64,000 nt of DNA from DAOULT01 sp964646625 (GTDB taxonomy: Bacteria; Chloroflexota; Anaerolineae; CAZYHC01), in NCBI GenBank assembly GCA_964646625.1, contig CAZYHC010000004.1, positions 1 through 64,000 of the forward strand. The letters are read 5' to 3'. Each line of letters opens with the position of its first letter. Position 1 is the first letter of the stretch. Of this stretch, positions 8,881 through 17,293 are shown in pieces. A model generated the notes under the pieces. That model saw only the letters and a list, made by a program, of their open reading frames with translations. It ran no database searches and was not told the origin of the DNA. The position numbers and the translations under genes are program-made.

Positions 8881-9915
8881 CTACCCCGGCCTGAGGTGGT
8901 TCACCCCATAGTTAGTGCCGACCCAGAGCGCCCCATCAGCATCCACAGCGATGGCCTGGATGTAATCACTGGTCAGGCCGTCCCCCACGGTGTAGGTCGT
9001 CCAGGTGGTGCCGTCGAAGCGGCTCACCCCGTCTTCCGTGCCACACCAGAGCACCCCCTTGGCATCCACAACGGTGGCCAGGACAAAGTTCAAGGCCAGG
9101 CCATCTTTCTCGTCGTAGGTCGTCCAGGTGGTGCCGTCGAAGCGGCTCACGCCGCCGCCCATCGTTCCGAACCAGAGCACCCCCTCAGCGTCCACGACGA
9201 TGGACCGGACATTATTACGGGCCAGGCCATCTTCTACAGTGTAGGTCTTCCAGTTCTGGCCGTCGAAGCGGCTCACCCCGCCCATCGTGCCGAACCAGAG
9301 CACCCCCTCAGCGTCCACGGCAATGGCCTGGACAATATTATGGGCCAGGCCGTCCTCCCTGGTGTAGGTTGTCCAGGTCGTGCCGTCGAAGCGGCTCACG
9401 CCATACAGTCCGCACCAGAGTGCACCATCGGCGTCCACGGCGATGGCCTGGATGCCGTTATAGGTCAAGCCGTCCTCCCTGGTGTAGGTTGTCCAGTTCT
9501 CTCCGTCGAAGCGGCTCACCCCGCCGCCCGTGCCGAACCAGAGCGCCCCCTCGTCGTCCACGGCGATGGCGTGGACACGGTTATGGGCCAGGCCATTCTC
9601 CACAGTGTAGGTCGTCCAGTTCTCTCCGTCAAAGCGGCTCACCCCACCGGCCCACGTGCCGAACCAGAGCGCCCCTTCGTCGTCCACGGCGATGGTCTGG
9701 ACGTAGCCTCCGGCCAGGCCGTCCTCCCTGGTGTAGGTCGTCCAGCGTTGTTCATCGGGTGGGGCGGGTGTGGGTTCGGCCGGGTCCCCCTCCTGGACCG
9801 CAGCCACCTCAGGAGCGGCGGCCTGGCGGTGAGCGCGGGCAGGAAGAGACAGCGCCAGGATGATGAGTGCCGCCAGCAAAAGAACCGCCCAGATGTGTCG
9901 CCACCGTCTGTCCAT
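8881..9915 (-). CDS. Secreted seven-bladed propeller protein (two-component-regulator propeller repeats)
   Basis: A free-standing extracellular sensor-like propeller. The signal peptide (about residues 1-29) ends in a likely cleavage site ARA-HR. After a short Ala/Pro linker come seven repeats of about 39 residues, each with W-T-T-Y-T, DGL, AIAVD, ALWFGT and GVSRFDG elements, enough for one closed seven-bladed ring. In two-component hybrids this repeat type forms the periplasmic sensor of a histidine kinase; here no kinase is fused or adjacent, so the partner is unknown. The start is supported by GAGGAGGAG just upstream. The near-identical repeats create a long spurious reading frame on the other strand. 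Confidence 0.88.
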   Translation of the reverse strand: MDRRWRHIWAVLLLAALIILALSLPARAHRQAAAPEVAAVQEGDPAEPTPAPPDEQRWTTYTREDGLAGGYVQTIAVDDEGALWFGTWAGGVSRFDGENWTTYTVENGLAHNRVHAIAVDDEGALWFGTGGGVSRFDGENWTTYTREDGLTYNGIQAIAVDADGALWCGLYGVSRFDGTTWTTYTREDGLAHNIVQAIAVDAEGVLWFGTMGGVSRFDGQNWKTYTVEDGLARNNVRSIVVDAEGVLWFGTMGGGVSRFDGTTWTTYDEKDGLALNFVLATVVDAKGVLWCGTEDGVSRFDGTTWTTYTVGDGLTSDYIQAIAVDADGALWVGTNYGVNHLRPG

Positions 9916-10007
9916 GATCTCTCCTCCTCAATGACAAGAACGGCCAATCGTTTTTCGGATCGGTTATCGCCAGGGAATGGGCCAGAACCCTGCATAATGG
10001 TGAGGGG

Positions 10008-10556
10008 TCAGTGTCCCAGGATGCTCACAATATCGCGGCGCGGCCGGAGGTTGAAGGCACAGGCGGAGAGGCGCCCAAGCAATTCCCAGGCCCGGTTACG
10101 ATAGGCCCTCATCCGTTCGTCTTTAGCCTGCCACGTGCCCTCGACCTGGTTGATGACCAATTTGCTGTCCCCCCGTACCTCGATGGAGAGCCCGGCCGGG
10201 TCGCGGCCGGCTGTAGTGATGGTCTCGATGATATCTTCCAGCCCGGCGATGAGGGTCTCGTATTCGGCTTCGTTGCTGGTCATGGTCCGCTCGAAATCCA
10301 GCCGCCGCAGGCGCTTCTGGTTGTTGCGGACCTCGATCAGGAGGTAGCTGCCATAGCCGGGGCCTGGATTGCCCTGGCTACCCCCATCGAAGATCAGGAT
10401 GTAATCGGGCCGCCCTTCCAATTCCTGGGCCCGAAAGCCCAGGGGCAGGTGCCTGGCACTTCCAAAGTGCCAGGCACCCAGGCGGGAGAAAAGCTCCTCC
10501 CTTTCCTCTGCGCTCAGGGCAGAGATGGCCTCCAGGATGTCGTCTACCGTTTTCAT
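10008..10556 (-). CDS. RNase HI-like protein with N-terminal extension
   Basis: Predicted ribonuclease H-fold enzyme that may cut RNA in RNA:DNA hybrids. The RNase H core begins near residue 50: IFDGGSQGNPGPG holds the first catalytic Asp, SNEAEYETLI the Glu, and RGDSKLVINQ the second Asp. The fourth acidic residue may be the Asp in PRRDIVSILGH at the C-terminus; this is unsure. The first 25 residues (DDILEAISALSAEEREEL) form a helical leader. A 31-bp palindromic repeat is inserted in frame between leader and core and encodes the odd AWHFGSARHLP stretch. The ATG lies 10 bases after the polA stop with GAGGGAAG before it; a longer start inside polA is less likely. It probably acts with Pol I in primer removal. 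Confidence 0.82.
   Translation of the reverse strand: MKTVDDILEAISALSAEEREELFSRLGAWHFGSARHLPLGFRAQELEGRPDYILIFDGGSQGNPGPGYGSYLLIEVRNNQKRLRRLDFERTMTSNEAEYETLIAGLEDIIETITTAGRDPAGLSIEVRGDSKLVINQVEGTWQAKDERMRAYRNRAWELLGRLSACAFNLRPRRDIVSILGH
10448..10478. repeat. REP-like palindrome, copy B (inside CDS)
   Basis: 31-bp perfect palindrome identical to copy A: 14-base arms, loop CCA. It sits in frame between the helical leader and the catalytic core of the RNase H-like gene, a point where a linker can tolerate insertion. Confidence 0.9.
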
Positions 10557-10566
10557 CTTCCCTCTA

Positions 10567-13338
10567 CTACCTGGCACTCATGTCCAGCCAGTTCGGCCCG
10601 ACCTTAAGGTCCACTTTCAGCGCCGCGTCGAGAGGGAAAGCACTTTCCATGATGGATTTGACCAGGGGTTGGACGGTTTCCAGCTCATCTTCAGGCACTT
10701 CTAACACCAGCTCGTCGTGAACCTGCAAAATCATTTTGCTTTTCAGGTGGCGCTCTTTGAGAGCCTGGTGGGTCTTGATCATGGCTATCTTAATGATATC
10801 GGCGGCTGTACCCTGGATGGGGAAGTTAATGGCCGCCCGCTCGTCAGACTGGCGGACGACGATGGAAGCCTCGCTATCTTCGGCCAGTCGGGGGAAGTAA
10901 CGTCTTCGGCTCAGCAGGGTCTCCACGTAACCCTGGGTGGCGGCCAGGGTTTTGGTCGCCCGCAAATATTTTCTGACCTGGGGATAGCGGGCAAAGTAGG
11001 TCTCGATGAATTTGTTCCCTTGTTCCGGGGTCAGATCGCTTTGCTGGGATAGACCGTAGCCGGTTACCCCATAAGACACGGCAAAGTTCACCACCTTGGC
11101 TATCCGCCGCATCTCGGATGTCACTTCGGCCAGGGGCACGTGGTAGATGGCTGCGGCGGTGCTGGCGTGGATGTCCTCTCCTTTCTGGAACGCTTCCAGC
11201 ATGGTGGGGTCCTGGGCGATGTGGGCCATGATGCGCAATTCTACCTGGGAGTAATCGGCGGCCAAAAGGTGCCAGCCTTCCTGGGCCACGAACGCCCGCC
11301 GCACCTGGCGGCCCAATTCGGTGCGGATGGGGATATTCTGCAAGTTGGGCTCGCTGGAGGACAGGCGGCCGGTGACCGTACCCGTCTGGTTGTAAGAAGT
11401 GTGCAGCCGCCCCGTGTGAGGATTGACGAGTTGGGGCAGGGCCTCGACGTAAGTGGACTTGAGCTTGGCCAGTTGGCGATATTCCAGAATAAGATCGATG
11501 ACGGAGTGCTGGCCCTTCAGCCCCTCCAACACGCTGGCCGCCGTGGAGTAGTGTCCTGTTTTGGTTTTATGCAACCCCCGCGTGGGCAGGCCCAATTTTA
11601 TGAAGAGGGCATCGCTGAGTTGCTGGGTGGAGTTGACGTTGAAGGGATAGCCCACCTCGTCCTGAATCTCTCGTTCCAGGGCATCCAGCCGTCCCTGAAG
11701 TTGGCCGGACATGGTCGCCAGGTAATCGGCGTCCAAGGCCACCCCGGCCCTCTCCATTTCGACCAGGACGGGCACCAGGGGCATCTCCACCTCGGTGAAA
11801 AGGGGCCACAGGGCCTTTTGGCGTAGCTCCGCCTCCAACAAACTGGTCAGGCGGCAGGTCATGTCCGCATCGGCCCCGGCGTAGGCGGCCACCTTCTGGA
11901 CAGGCACCTGGGCCATGCTGATCTGCGCTTTGCCCTGGCCGATAAGGTCGGTGATGGGGGTCATTTTCACTTTCAGGCGGTCCCAGGCTATGTCCTTGAG
12001 CCCCAGATAGTGGCTATCTGGCTGGAGCAGCCACTCGGCGATCATGGTGTCGAAGGCCAGACCCTCGACCCGCAGGCCATGACGGGCCAGGACGGTCACG
12101 TCATACTTACCGTTGTGGGCGTATTTGGGGACAGCGGCATTTTCCAGCGCAGGCCGAAGCCCCTCCAGGACGCGCTCCAAAGGCAGTTGAGGGATGGCGG
12201 GAGAGGGCTGAGGGCTGAAAGTCAGACGTGGATCGTCGGACACGTGCCCGACGGGGATGTAATAGGCTTCTCCCTCTTTCAGGGCGATGGAGATGCCCAC
12301 CAGTTCGGCGACCATGGAGTCCTGGCTGGTGGTTTCCACGTCGAGGGCAAATCCTCCGGCCCCATCCAGGGCCGCCAGGAGAGCCTGGAAAGCAGCCTCG
12401 GTATCCACAACGTGATACCGGGTCTCAATGGTAGTAGTGGGGAAGAGATCCAATTGTTGAGGGACAACCCCGCTTTCGGGCAGCCGGTCCATCAGGCTCC
12501 TGAACTCCAACTCCTGGAAAAGAGCCATGGCCCTGCCTGGGTCGTGATCGCCGATGCGGCAGCCCTCCAGATCGAGGGTGAGGGGTACGTCAGTGACGAT
12601 GGTGGCCAGACGTTTGCTGAGAAAAGCGTTCTCCTGACCTTTTTCTAGAGCCCGGCGGAACCGCGCACTGGCAATCTCGGCCAGGTGCTCATAGATGGCC
12701 TCCAGGCTGCCGTACTTCTGGAGGAGGGTAGTGGCCGTCTTCTGGCCCACGCCGGGCACGCCGGGGAGGTTATCGGACTTGTCCCCGACCAGGCCCTTGT
12801 AGTCGATGAGTTGTTGGGGTTTCAGGCCGTAACGCTCCTCAACGCCGGCCTGGTCGTAAGTAACGGTATCGGAGAACCGGCGGCGGGAGGTCAACACCCT
12901 GGTGTGGGCATCGATAAGCTGGAAGGCGTCGGTGTCGCCGGTCACGATGAGGGTTTCCAGGCCGGCTTGCTCGGCCTGTCTGGCCAGGGTGCCCAACACG
13001 TCGTCGGCTTCGTACCCTTCGGCGGTGTAAACGGCGATGTTGAACGCCTCCACCAACTCTCTGATGCGCTCCAACTGACCAGCCATCTCTGCGGGCATCT
13101 TAGTGCGATGAGCTTTGTAGGCTTTGTACTCTTCGTGGCGGAAGGTGCGCCCGACGTCAAAGGCAACGACCATGTAATTGGGATTTTCGTCGCGCCACAC
13201 GTTGAGGAGCATGGAGGCGAACCCGAAGACGGCGTTAGTGGGCTCACCTCGTGAGGTGGTCAGGTCGGGAGGCAAGGCGTGATAAGCCCGGTAGGCCAGC
13301 GCGTGACCGTCTATGAGGATCAGCTTGCCTTTGGCCAT
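10567..13338 (-). CDS. polA: DNA polymerase I
   Basis: Three-domain repair and primer-removal polymerase. The N-terminal 5'-3' exonuclease (about 1-295) has GYEADDVLGTLA and GDKSDNLPGVPG. The middle 3'-5' exonuclease keeps its acidic residues (FALDVETT, NGKYDVTVL, YAGADADMTC), so proofreading is probably active, unlike in Taq-type enzymes. The polymerase domain has motif A (DYSQVELRIMAH), motif B (KVVNFAVSYG, where Ala replaces the more common Gly) and motif C (VHDELVLEV). Length (923 aa) is normal. It begins nine bases after the response-regulator gene and is followed after 10 bases by the RNase H-like gene, so the three form an operon probably driven from 14648-14676. Confidence 0.97.
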   Translation of the reverse strand: MAKGKLILIDGHALAYRAYHALPPDLTTSRGEPTNAVFGFASMLLNVWRDENPNYMVVAFDVGRTFRHEEYKAYKAHRTKMPAEMAGQLERIRELVEAFNIAVYTAEGYEADDVLGTLARQAEQAGLETLIVTGDTDAFQLIDAHTRVLTSRRRFSDTVTYDQAGVEERYGLKPQQLIDYKGLVGDKSDNLPGVPGVGQKTATTLLQKYGSLEAIYEHLAEIASARFRRALEKGQENAFLSKRLATIVTDVPLTLDLEGCRIGDHDPGRAMALFQELEFRSLMDRLPESGVVPQQLDLFPTTTIETRYHVVDTEAAFQALLAALDGAGGFALDVETTSQDSMVAELVGISIALKEGEAYYIPVGHVSDDPRLTFSPQPSPAIPQLPLERVLEGLRPALENAAVPKYAHNGKYDVTVLARHGLRVEGLAFDTMIAEWLLQPDSHYLGLKDIAWDRLKVKMTPITDLIGQGKAQISMAQVPVQKVAAYAGADADMTCRLTSLLEAELRQKALWPLFTEVEMPLVPVLVEMERAGVALDADYLATMSGQLQGRLDALEREIQDEVGYPFNVNSTQQLSDALFIKLGLPTRGLHKTKTGHYSTAASVLEGLKGQHSVIDLILEYRQLAKLKSTYVEALPQLVNPHTGRLHTSYNQTGTVTGRLSSSEPNLQNIPIRTELGRQVRRAFVAQEGWHLLAADYSQVELRIMAHIAQDPTMLEAFQKGEDIHASTAAAIYHVPLAEVTSEMRRIAKVVNFAVSYGVTGYGLSQQSDLTPEQGNKFIETYFARYPQVRKYLRATKTLAATQGYVETLLSRRRYFPRLAEDSEASIVVRQSDERAAINFPIQGTAADIIKIAMIKTHQALKERHLKSKMILQVHDELVLEVPEDELETVQPLVKSIMESAFPLDAALKVDLKVGPNWLDMSAR

Positions 13339-13347
13339 ATACTTAAC

Positions 13348-14445
13348 TCACTCTAAGACGAGTTGGGCCAGCTTGTCAGCAGTTTGTTTGGTGATGTATC
13401 GGACCGTGCCCGGCGGGGTATCGGCTCGCAGCGCGATAGAAAGCACGATTTCGTTCGTCACACTGCGGGAATAAAAGCTATATTCGTCACCTTCGTTCTG
13501 GCTCAATTCGAAGCGGCCATCTGGCTCACCCAACAGTCGCGCCACCTGAGCCACGGAGGTAAAGCTTTCCGATACCAGGGCGGCCAGCTCCTGGGATTTC
13601 TCTTTGCTGAGATTGCCAGCGTGGGCCACCAACTTGGTGGCGCAGGTCAAAAGAACCGATTCAGCACTCAGATCAAAAGCCAGGTTGGTGAGATGTCTGT
13701 CCACGTCTACAGATTTCTGCCGCAGCTTCTCAATCAGCGCTGAGGACGTTTCCGGTAGTCGAGCAGAGGGAGGGGCGATTTCCTTCTCCGCCACTTTCTC
13801 TTCCTTCTCCACCTTCTCTTCCACTTCAGGAGGTGGCGGGGCAACTTCTGCTTCAGCGATAGCCTGGCTTAAAACAGGGCTGACCTCTTCTCTGGCAGGG
13901 CCGGGCCTTCGTGGAGGAGGAGCAGCCTCCCTCTCCCTCAACTGCTCCCTCAACTGAGGAGGGGGGACCAATTCCGTATCAGCAAAAGCCCGCCGCCTCG
14001 CCGCAGGACTGATCCTGCGTGGAGGGGCGGCAGCCTCCCGAACCGCGACCTGGCCTGGGGAAGGAGGCATCACTCCTCTCACCGGGCGGGCGAGGGCCTC
14101 CTGGATCTTCTGAGGAAGGTCTCCCATGAAAAAAGGCTTGGTGAGAACGCCCTGAATATCCAACGCCGCGGCGTCAGAGTCTAGCTCCTCCCCAAAGAGG
14201 GGAATGAGCATAACCCGCATATTCGGCTTGGCCTCACGAATGGCTCTCACCAGGGTCGCGCCTTCTATGTCGGACAGGCCCATATCGACGATAGACATGT
14301 CGAAAGGCTTTTCCACGACGGCCTGCAAAGCCTCTTCGCCTGAGGTAGCGATAGTCGCTTTGTAGAACTTGTCGGCTTCTAAACCTTCTTTCAATATAGT
14401 GGCGAAGGCTTCATCGCTATCAACGATCAATACATTTGTAGCCAC
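13348..14445 (-). CDS. Response regulator with receiver domain and Roadblock-like C-terminal domain
   Basis: Predicted signalling protein without DNA-binding domain. The receiver domain (about 1-120) has the acidic pair in VDSDEAF, the phosphoacceptor Asp in SIVDMGLSD (about 54) and the conserved Lys in LTKPF. A Pro/Arg/Glu-rich linker of about 110 residues follows. The last 125 residues form an alpha/beta domain that resembles Roadblock/LC7 proteins, the family of the separate gene at 16922-17293; this match is by pattern and is tentative. GTG start with GGGAGGA before it. The gene heads the operon with polA, which is unusual. No kinase is nearby. Confidence 0.75.
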   Translation of the reverse strand: MATNVLIVDSDEAFATILKEGLEADKFYKATIATSGEEALQAVVEKPFDMSIVDMGLSDIEGATLVRAIREAKPNMRVMLIPLFGEELDSDAAALDIQGVLTKPFFMGDLPQKIQEALARPVRGVMPPSPGQVAVREAAAPPRRISPAARRRAFADTELVPPPQLREQLREREAAPPPRRPGPAREEVSPVLSQAIAEAEVAPPPPEVEEKVEKEEKVAEKEIAPPSARLPETSSALIEKLRQKSVDVDRHLTNLAFDLSAESVLLTCATKLVAHAGNLSKEKSQELAALVSESFTSVAQVARLLGEPDGRFELSQNEGDEYSFYSRSVTNEIVLSIALRADTPPGTVRYITKQTADKLAQLVLE

Positions 14446-14647
14446 ACTATTCCTCCCTGGCTTTTATTTATACGAATGAATAGTGAGATCGTAATCTCAT
14501 CGGCACCGGCGAATATCCGGCCCCTGCTTAATCAGCCACAGATACCTGGGTTAAGAAGGGCGCACTTTGGCCCTGGATTAAATATCCCTTGACGCGAACG
14601 GGCGTGACCGCGGATACCCAGGCCCTACTATAACTGCTAATATAAAT

Positions 14648-14676
14648 ATTGTACAAGCTTTGGCTCAAAAAGTCAA
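14648..14676 (-). promoter_or_regulatory. Sigma-70 promoter of the response regulator-polA operon
   Basis: TTGACT, 17-base spacer and TACAAT on the minus strand, followed by an untranslated leader of about 200 bases before the GTG at 14445. Nothing else is recognised in the 14446-14746 gap except a weaker TATAAA closer to the gene; short open frames there have no family features. Confidence 0.7.
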
Positions 14677-14746
14677 TTGAATAAGGGGGAAAGGTGAGAG
14701 AACCCGCCACCGAATTTTTATGAAGACATAGGGGAGAATCCATTGT

Positions 14747-15727
14747 TTAGCTTATTGTCCGGTAACGTCCCGCGAACAAAGTCAGGGCTATCAGAATGAT
14801 CAGCAGCCACAAAAGGACCAGCTGCACCCAGCGCCACGGTGTCAACCATGCGCTGGCAGGTTGTGGCCTGGCCCCTTCGGTGGTCTTTGCTTCCTCAGGG
14901 GCAGGGGTGGGCGACCGCACCTGGGCTACGACAGTTGAGGTAAGCGTAGGGGACGGGACCAGCGTTGACGATAAGACGGTGGCCGTCGGAGTGAGCACAG
15001 GAGATGGGGTGGCTGTCAACGAGGGTACCGGCTGGCTGGCAGCACCCGGCATCGGAGGAAAGATTTCTACCGCAGCAGCCGGTGGCTCCTCTGGCCTCCG
15101 AGCGGGGACAGTGTCCTCATCAGGCGCCTCGACCGCGACCGGCGGAGTGGGGGCAACTCCCTCTTTTGCAGGCTCGTATCCAGGGGTGGATACCTCAGGC
15201 GGGGGGGGGCTTTCCGCTTCGGGCTCGGCCGCAGCCTCGTCGTGTGCTCCCTCTTGTGCTCCCTCTTGTGCTTCCTCTTCTGCGGGCGAGGGAGCCATTC
15301 TCAGGGCCTCTTCTCTCTCACCAGTGGGTGAGGGCGGAGCCTCCTGTTGGGGCATGACCGCCACCATAGAAGTGGTCGGAGGCCGGCCAAAGGATACGGC
15401 CTGCCATACCACTTCCCCTGCCACCATGAGGATCAGCAAAAGAGCCACCAGGGTCGTGGCCCCCTTGAGATAGAGGTCAAGCTGAGGAAACCGAAACCAC
15501 AGCCAAAAACCTCCAGGCGGCGCTGCTTGAATGGTGAAGGGGCGGGGCACAGGTACGGTGGGCAGTTCTTTTACCATAGCGACGGTCTGACGCAGAGTGC
15601 GCAGGTGCCAGGCGCAGTGGGCGCAGGTCTTCAGGTGGCTGTCGACCTCAGCCCGCTCCTGGGGCGATAACTCGTCATCTATATAACTGGAGATCGTCTC
15701 TTCCAGATGATGCTCTTGCTCGGTCAT
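14747..15727 (-). CDS. Anti-sigma factor with zinc-finger domain and long exterior region
   Basis: Predicted membrane-bound anti-sigma factor holding the ECF sigma encoded just upstream. The N-terminal zf-HC2 motif (SYIDDELSPQERAEVDSHLKTCAHC, cited here as the elements DDEL, H-x3-C-x2-C, about residues 14-38) binds zinc and the sigma factor. A membrane helix lies at about 88-112 (GATTLVALLLILMVAGEVVW). The exterior is about 180 residues rich in Glu/Ala/Pro and then Thr/Pro, without a recognisable fold. A second hydrophobic helix near the C-terminus (about 297-318) suggests both ends are anchored. It starts five bases after the sigma gene and is surely co-expressed with it. Confidence 0.85.
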   Translation of the reverse strand: MTEQEHHLEETISSYIDDELSPQERAEVDSHLKTCAHCAWHLRTLRQTVAMVKELPTVPVPRPFTIQAAPPGGFWLWFRFPQLDLYLKGATTLVALLLILMVAGEVVWQAVSFGRPPTTSMVAVMPQQEAPPSPTGEREEALRMAPSPAEEEAQEGAQEGAHDEAAAEPEAESPPPPEVSTPGYEPAKEGVAPTPPVAVEAPDEDTVPARRPEEPPAAAVEIFPPMPGAASQPVPSLTATPSPVLTPTATVLSSTLVPSPTLTSTVVAQVRSPTPAPEEAKTTEGARPQPASAWLTPWRWVQLVLLWLLIILIALTLFAGRYRTIS

Positions 15728-15732
15728 GGTTG

Positions 15733-16335
15733 CTACTCCACACTTCGCTCATCTGTAAGACGATAGCGAGCCGGTAAAAGTTCCTTCTTTTCCAGGAGAT
15801 AATCGCGTAATTTGGCCCGTCCTCGGCTCAGACGTGATTTGACCGTGCCCAGCGGCACCTGGGTGATAGCCGCGATTTCTTGATAGCTTATGCCTTCCAC
15901 GTCAGCCAGCACCAGGGTGACGCGCTGGTCGGGGGGCAGGGTTCTGATGCCCGCCTGGAGGATCTGGTTCAGTTCGCGGCGAAGGGCGTGATTTTCCGGG
16001 CTTTCCCCCGGATCGGTCAACACGGCCACGCGGTCGGGGTCGCCAAGAAGGGGCTCCAACGGACTGGTGGGGCGGCGTTGTTTGCGTCGCAGTTGGTCGT
16101 AACAGGCGTTGGTGACGATGCGTAACAACCAGGCTCTAAAAGAGCCGCCCCGAAACCGGCCCATGTTGCGGAAGGCAGCCAGAAAAGCCTCCTGGCTGGC
16201 GTCGGCCGCGGCTTCAGTATCGGCCAGGATCCGATAGGCCAGGTTATAGACCTGGTGCTGGTAGATTAAAACCAGCTTATTAAAAGCCTGGGGGTCTCCC
16301 TGGCACGCGGCGGCGAGCAAAGTCTTTTCATCCAT
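15733..16335 (-). CDS. ECF RNA polymerase sigma factor
   Basis: Extracytoplasmic-function sigma factor of about 200 residues. Region 2 (about 20-90) shows AYRILADTEAAADASQEAF and the FRAWLLRIVTNACYDQLRR signature of region 2.4. A variable linker follows, and region 4 (about 130-180) has LPPDQRVTLVLADVEGISY and a helix-turn-helix in AAITQVPLGTVKSRLSRGR. The ATG at 16335 is chosen because an upstream ATG at 16395 falls within the likely promoter. It is paired with the anti-sigma gene five bases downstream. The pair diverges from tRNA-Leu with overlapping promoters. Confidence 0.92.
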   Translation of the reverse strand: MDEKTLLAAACQGDPQAFNKLVLIYQHQVYNLAYRILADTEAAADASQEAFLAAFRNMGRFRGGSFRAWLLRIVTNACYDQLRRKQRRPTSPLEPLLGDPDRVAVLTDPGESPENHALRRELNQILQAGIRTLPPDQRVTLVLADVEGISYQEIAAITQVPLGTVKSRLSRGRAKLRDYLLEKKELLPARYRLTDERSVE

Positions 16336-16356
16336 AGCATCGATCTGGCCTTCGAC

Positions 16357-16385
16357 TTGACTAAATGGCGCTCTTGGTTTATACT
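16357..16385 (+). promoter_or_regulatory. Promoter of tRNA-Leu
   Basis: TTGACT, 17-base spacer, TATACT on the plus strand, 28 bases before the 5' end of the tRNA. Strong match. It overlaps the divergent sigma-factor promoter. Confidence 0.75.
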
Positions 16386-16408
16386 TAAGGCACAATCAGC
16401 GGCGTCAA
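16378..16408 (-). promoter_or_regulatory. Weak promoter of the ECF sigma/anti-sigma operon
   Basis: TTGACG, 19-base spacer, TATAAA on the minus strand. The spacer is longer than optimal. It shares its -10 bases with the -10 of the tRNA promoter on the other strand, so the two units may compete for polymerase. Confidence 0.4.
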
Positions 16409-16413
16409 TACGG

Positions 16414-16498
16414 GCCGAAGTGGCGGAACAGGCAGACGCGGCGGTCTCAAAAACCGTTGAGGGTTAACCTCATGTGGGTTCGAGTCCCACCTTCGGCA
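16414..16498 (+). tRNA. tRNA-Leu (anticodon CAA)
   Basis: Class II tRNA of 85 bases. The acceptor stem GCCGAAG pairs with CTTCGGC, discriminator A. The anticodon loop CTCAAAA, closed by a five-pair stem, gives anticodon CAA. A long variable arm (GAGGGTTAACCTC region) and the GTGGGTTCGAGTCCCAC T-arm follow. CCA is not encoded. Confidence 0.95.
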
Positions 16499-16506
16499 TG
16501 AACATC

Positions 16507-16534
16507 CTGCCCAATGCGAGGACGCATTGGGCAG
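16507..16534 (+). terminator. Hairpin after tRNA-Leu
   Basis: Perfect 12-bp stem (CTGCCCAATGCG with its complement) and a four-base loop, eight bases after the tRNA. No T-run follows, so it may mark a processing site rather than an intrinsic terminator. Confidence 0.5.
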
Positions 16535-16665
16535 CAAATATTGTACCATGAGATATCAGTTCTCGCAACTCATGCCCCTTTGTGTTTACACGTGGAGAGG
16601 ACAGGGAGGTGGCCGCTTCAAAAGATGAGCTTTCAGGGCACGATTGCGGGGGAGGAAATCTGATC

Positions 16666-16851
16666 TTGAAGAGCGATGAGCAGGTAGACCTTGAGAAGTT
16701 GATCCCCGTTTACACTTTTCAGTGTATGAGGTGCAGAGCGGTGTTTCAGACCACCGATCCAGTGCCTTTTTTTACCAGCATCCAGCCCTGTGAGCAATGT
16801 GGGGAGACGCTTTGGCTCTCTCTGGGCAGCGATGAAGAATACGAGAAATAG
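16666..16851 (+). CDS. Small zinc-ribbon protein
   Basis: A protein of about 61 residues with two CxxC pairs (CMRC and CEQC, about 24 residues apart), the spacing of a zinc ribbon. The function is unknown; such small ribbons can bind nucleic acid or act as chaperone-like adaptors. The TTG start is chosen because a GGGGGAGGAAA site lies at the right distance; an in-frame GTG at 16582 would give 89 residues with an unremarkable N-terminus. It stands alone between tRNA-Leu and the Roadblock gene. Confidence 0.6.
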   Translation: MKSDEQVDLEKLIPVYTFQCMRCRAVFQTTDPVPFFTSIQPCEQCGETLWLSLGSDEEYEK

Positions 16852-16921
16852 CGAGCTACAGCCAGGGTCTCCCCACGGGGGCCTTCAGAGTCCTCCCAGG
16901 GAGAGCGCGCAGGTATGACGA

Positions 16922-17293
16922 TTACACCAACCTGCTCAGATCGTCGGCCGCGCGTTTCATGTCCAGAAAGATGAGCCCCAGTTTGGCGTTGTGACGGGCC
17001 AGCACAGTCAGCACTGCTTCTTCACCTATCGACATCAGGAAGACGTACCCGTCGTTGCCTCGGATGTAGAGCTGATCCAGGTAGCCGCGTCCCAGTTCAG
17101 TGGCAATTCGTTCTCCCAGCGAAAGCATGGCCGCCGACATGGCCGAGACCCGATCCTCCTCCACATCAGCCGGTAAGGCGGAGGCCATGATCAGACCGTC
17201 AACACTGACTATGGCCGAAGCCTCAATATCCGGCGCGCTGGACTGCAACTCTCTCAGCCGCGATATCATCCGTCCGGTCCTCGATTGGGCCAT
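16922..17293 (-). CDS. Roadblock/LC7 domain protein
   Basis: A single-domain Roadblock/LC7 protein of 123 residues. The fold features are the helix RMISRLRELQSSAPDIEA, the strand ASAIVSVDGLIMAS, the helix ...MSAAMLSLGERIATEL and the strands YVFLMSIGEEAVLTVL. Bacterial relatives (MglB-like) regulate Ras-like GTPases in polarity and motility. No MglA-type GTPase is in the window. A consensus-like promoter lies 150 bases upstream on the same strand. The same fold may form the C-terminus of the response regulator at 13348-14445. Confidence 0.85.
   Translation of the reverse strand: MAQSRTGRMISRLRELQSSAPDIEASAIVSVDGLIMASALPADVEEDRVSAMSAAMLSLGERIATELGRGYLDQLYIRGNDGYVFLMSIGEEAVLTVLARHNAKLGLIFLDMKRAADDLSRLV

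Noticed and set aside
8800..10104. Long plus-strand open frame of 434 codons opposite the propeller gene
   Set aside because: It mirrors the repeats of the seven-bladed propeller on the other strand (GVGRPGGAVEAAH-type repeats), has no family features and no ribosome site. The minus-strand gene has a signal peptide and conserved repeats.
14528..14743. 71-codon minus-strand frame in the gap before the response-regulator operon
   Set aside because: It overlaps the likely promoter and leader and has no recognisable features or ribosome site.
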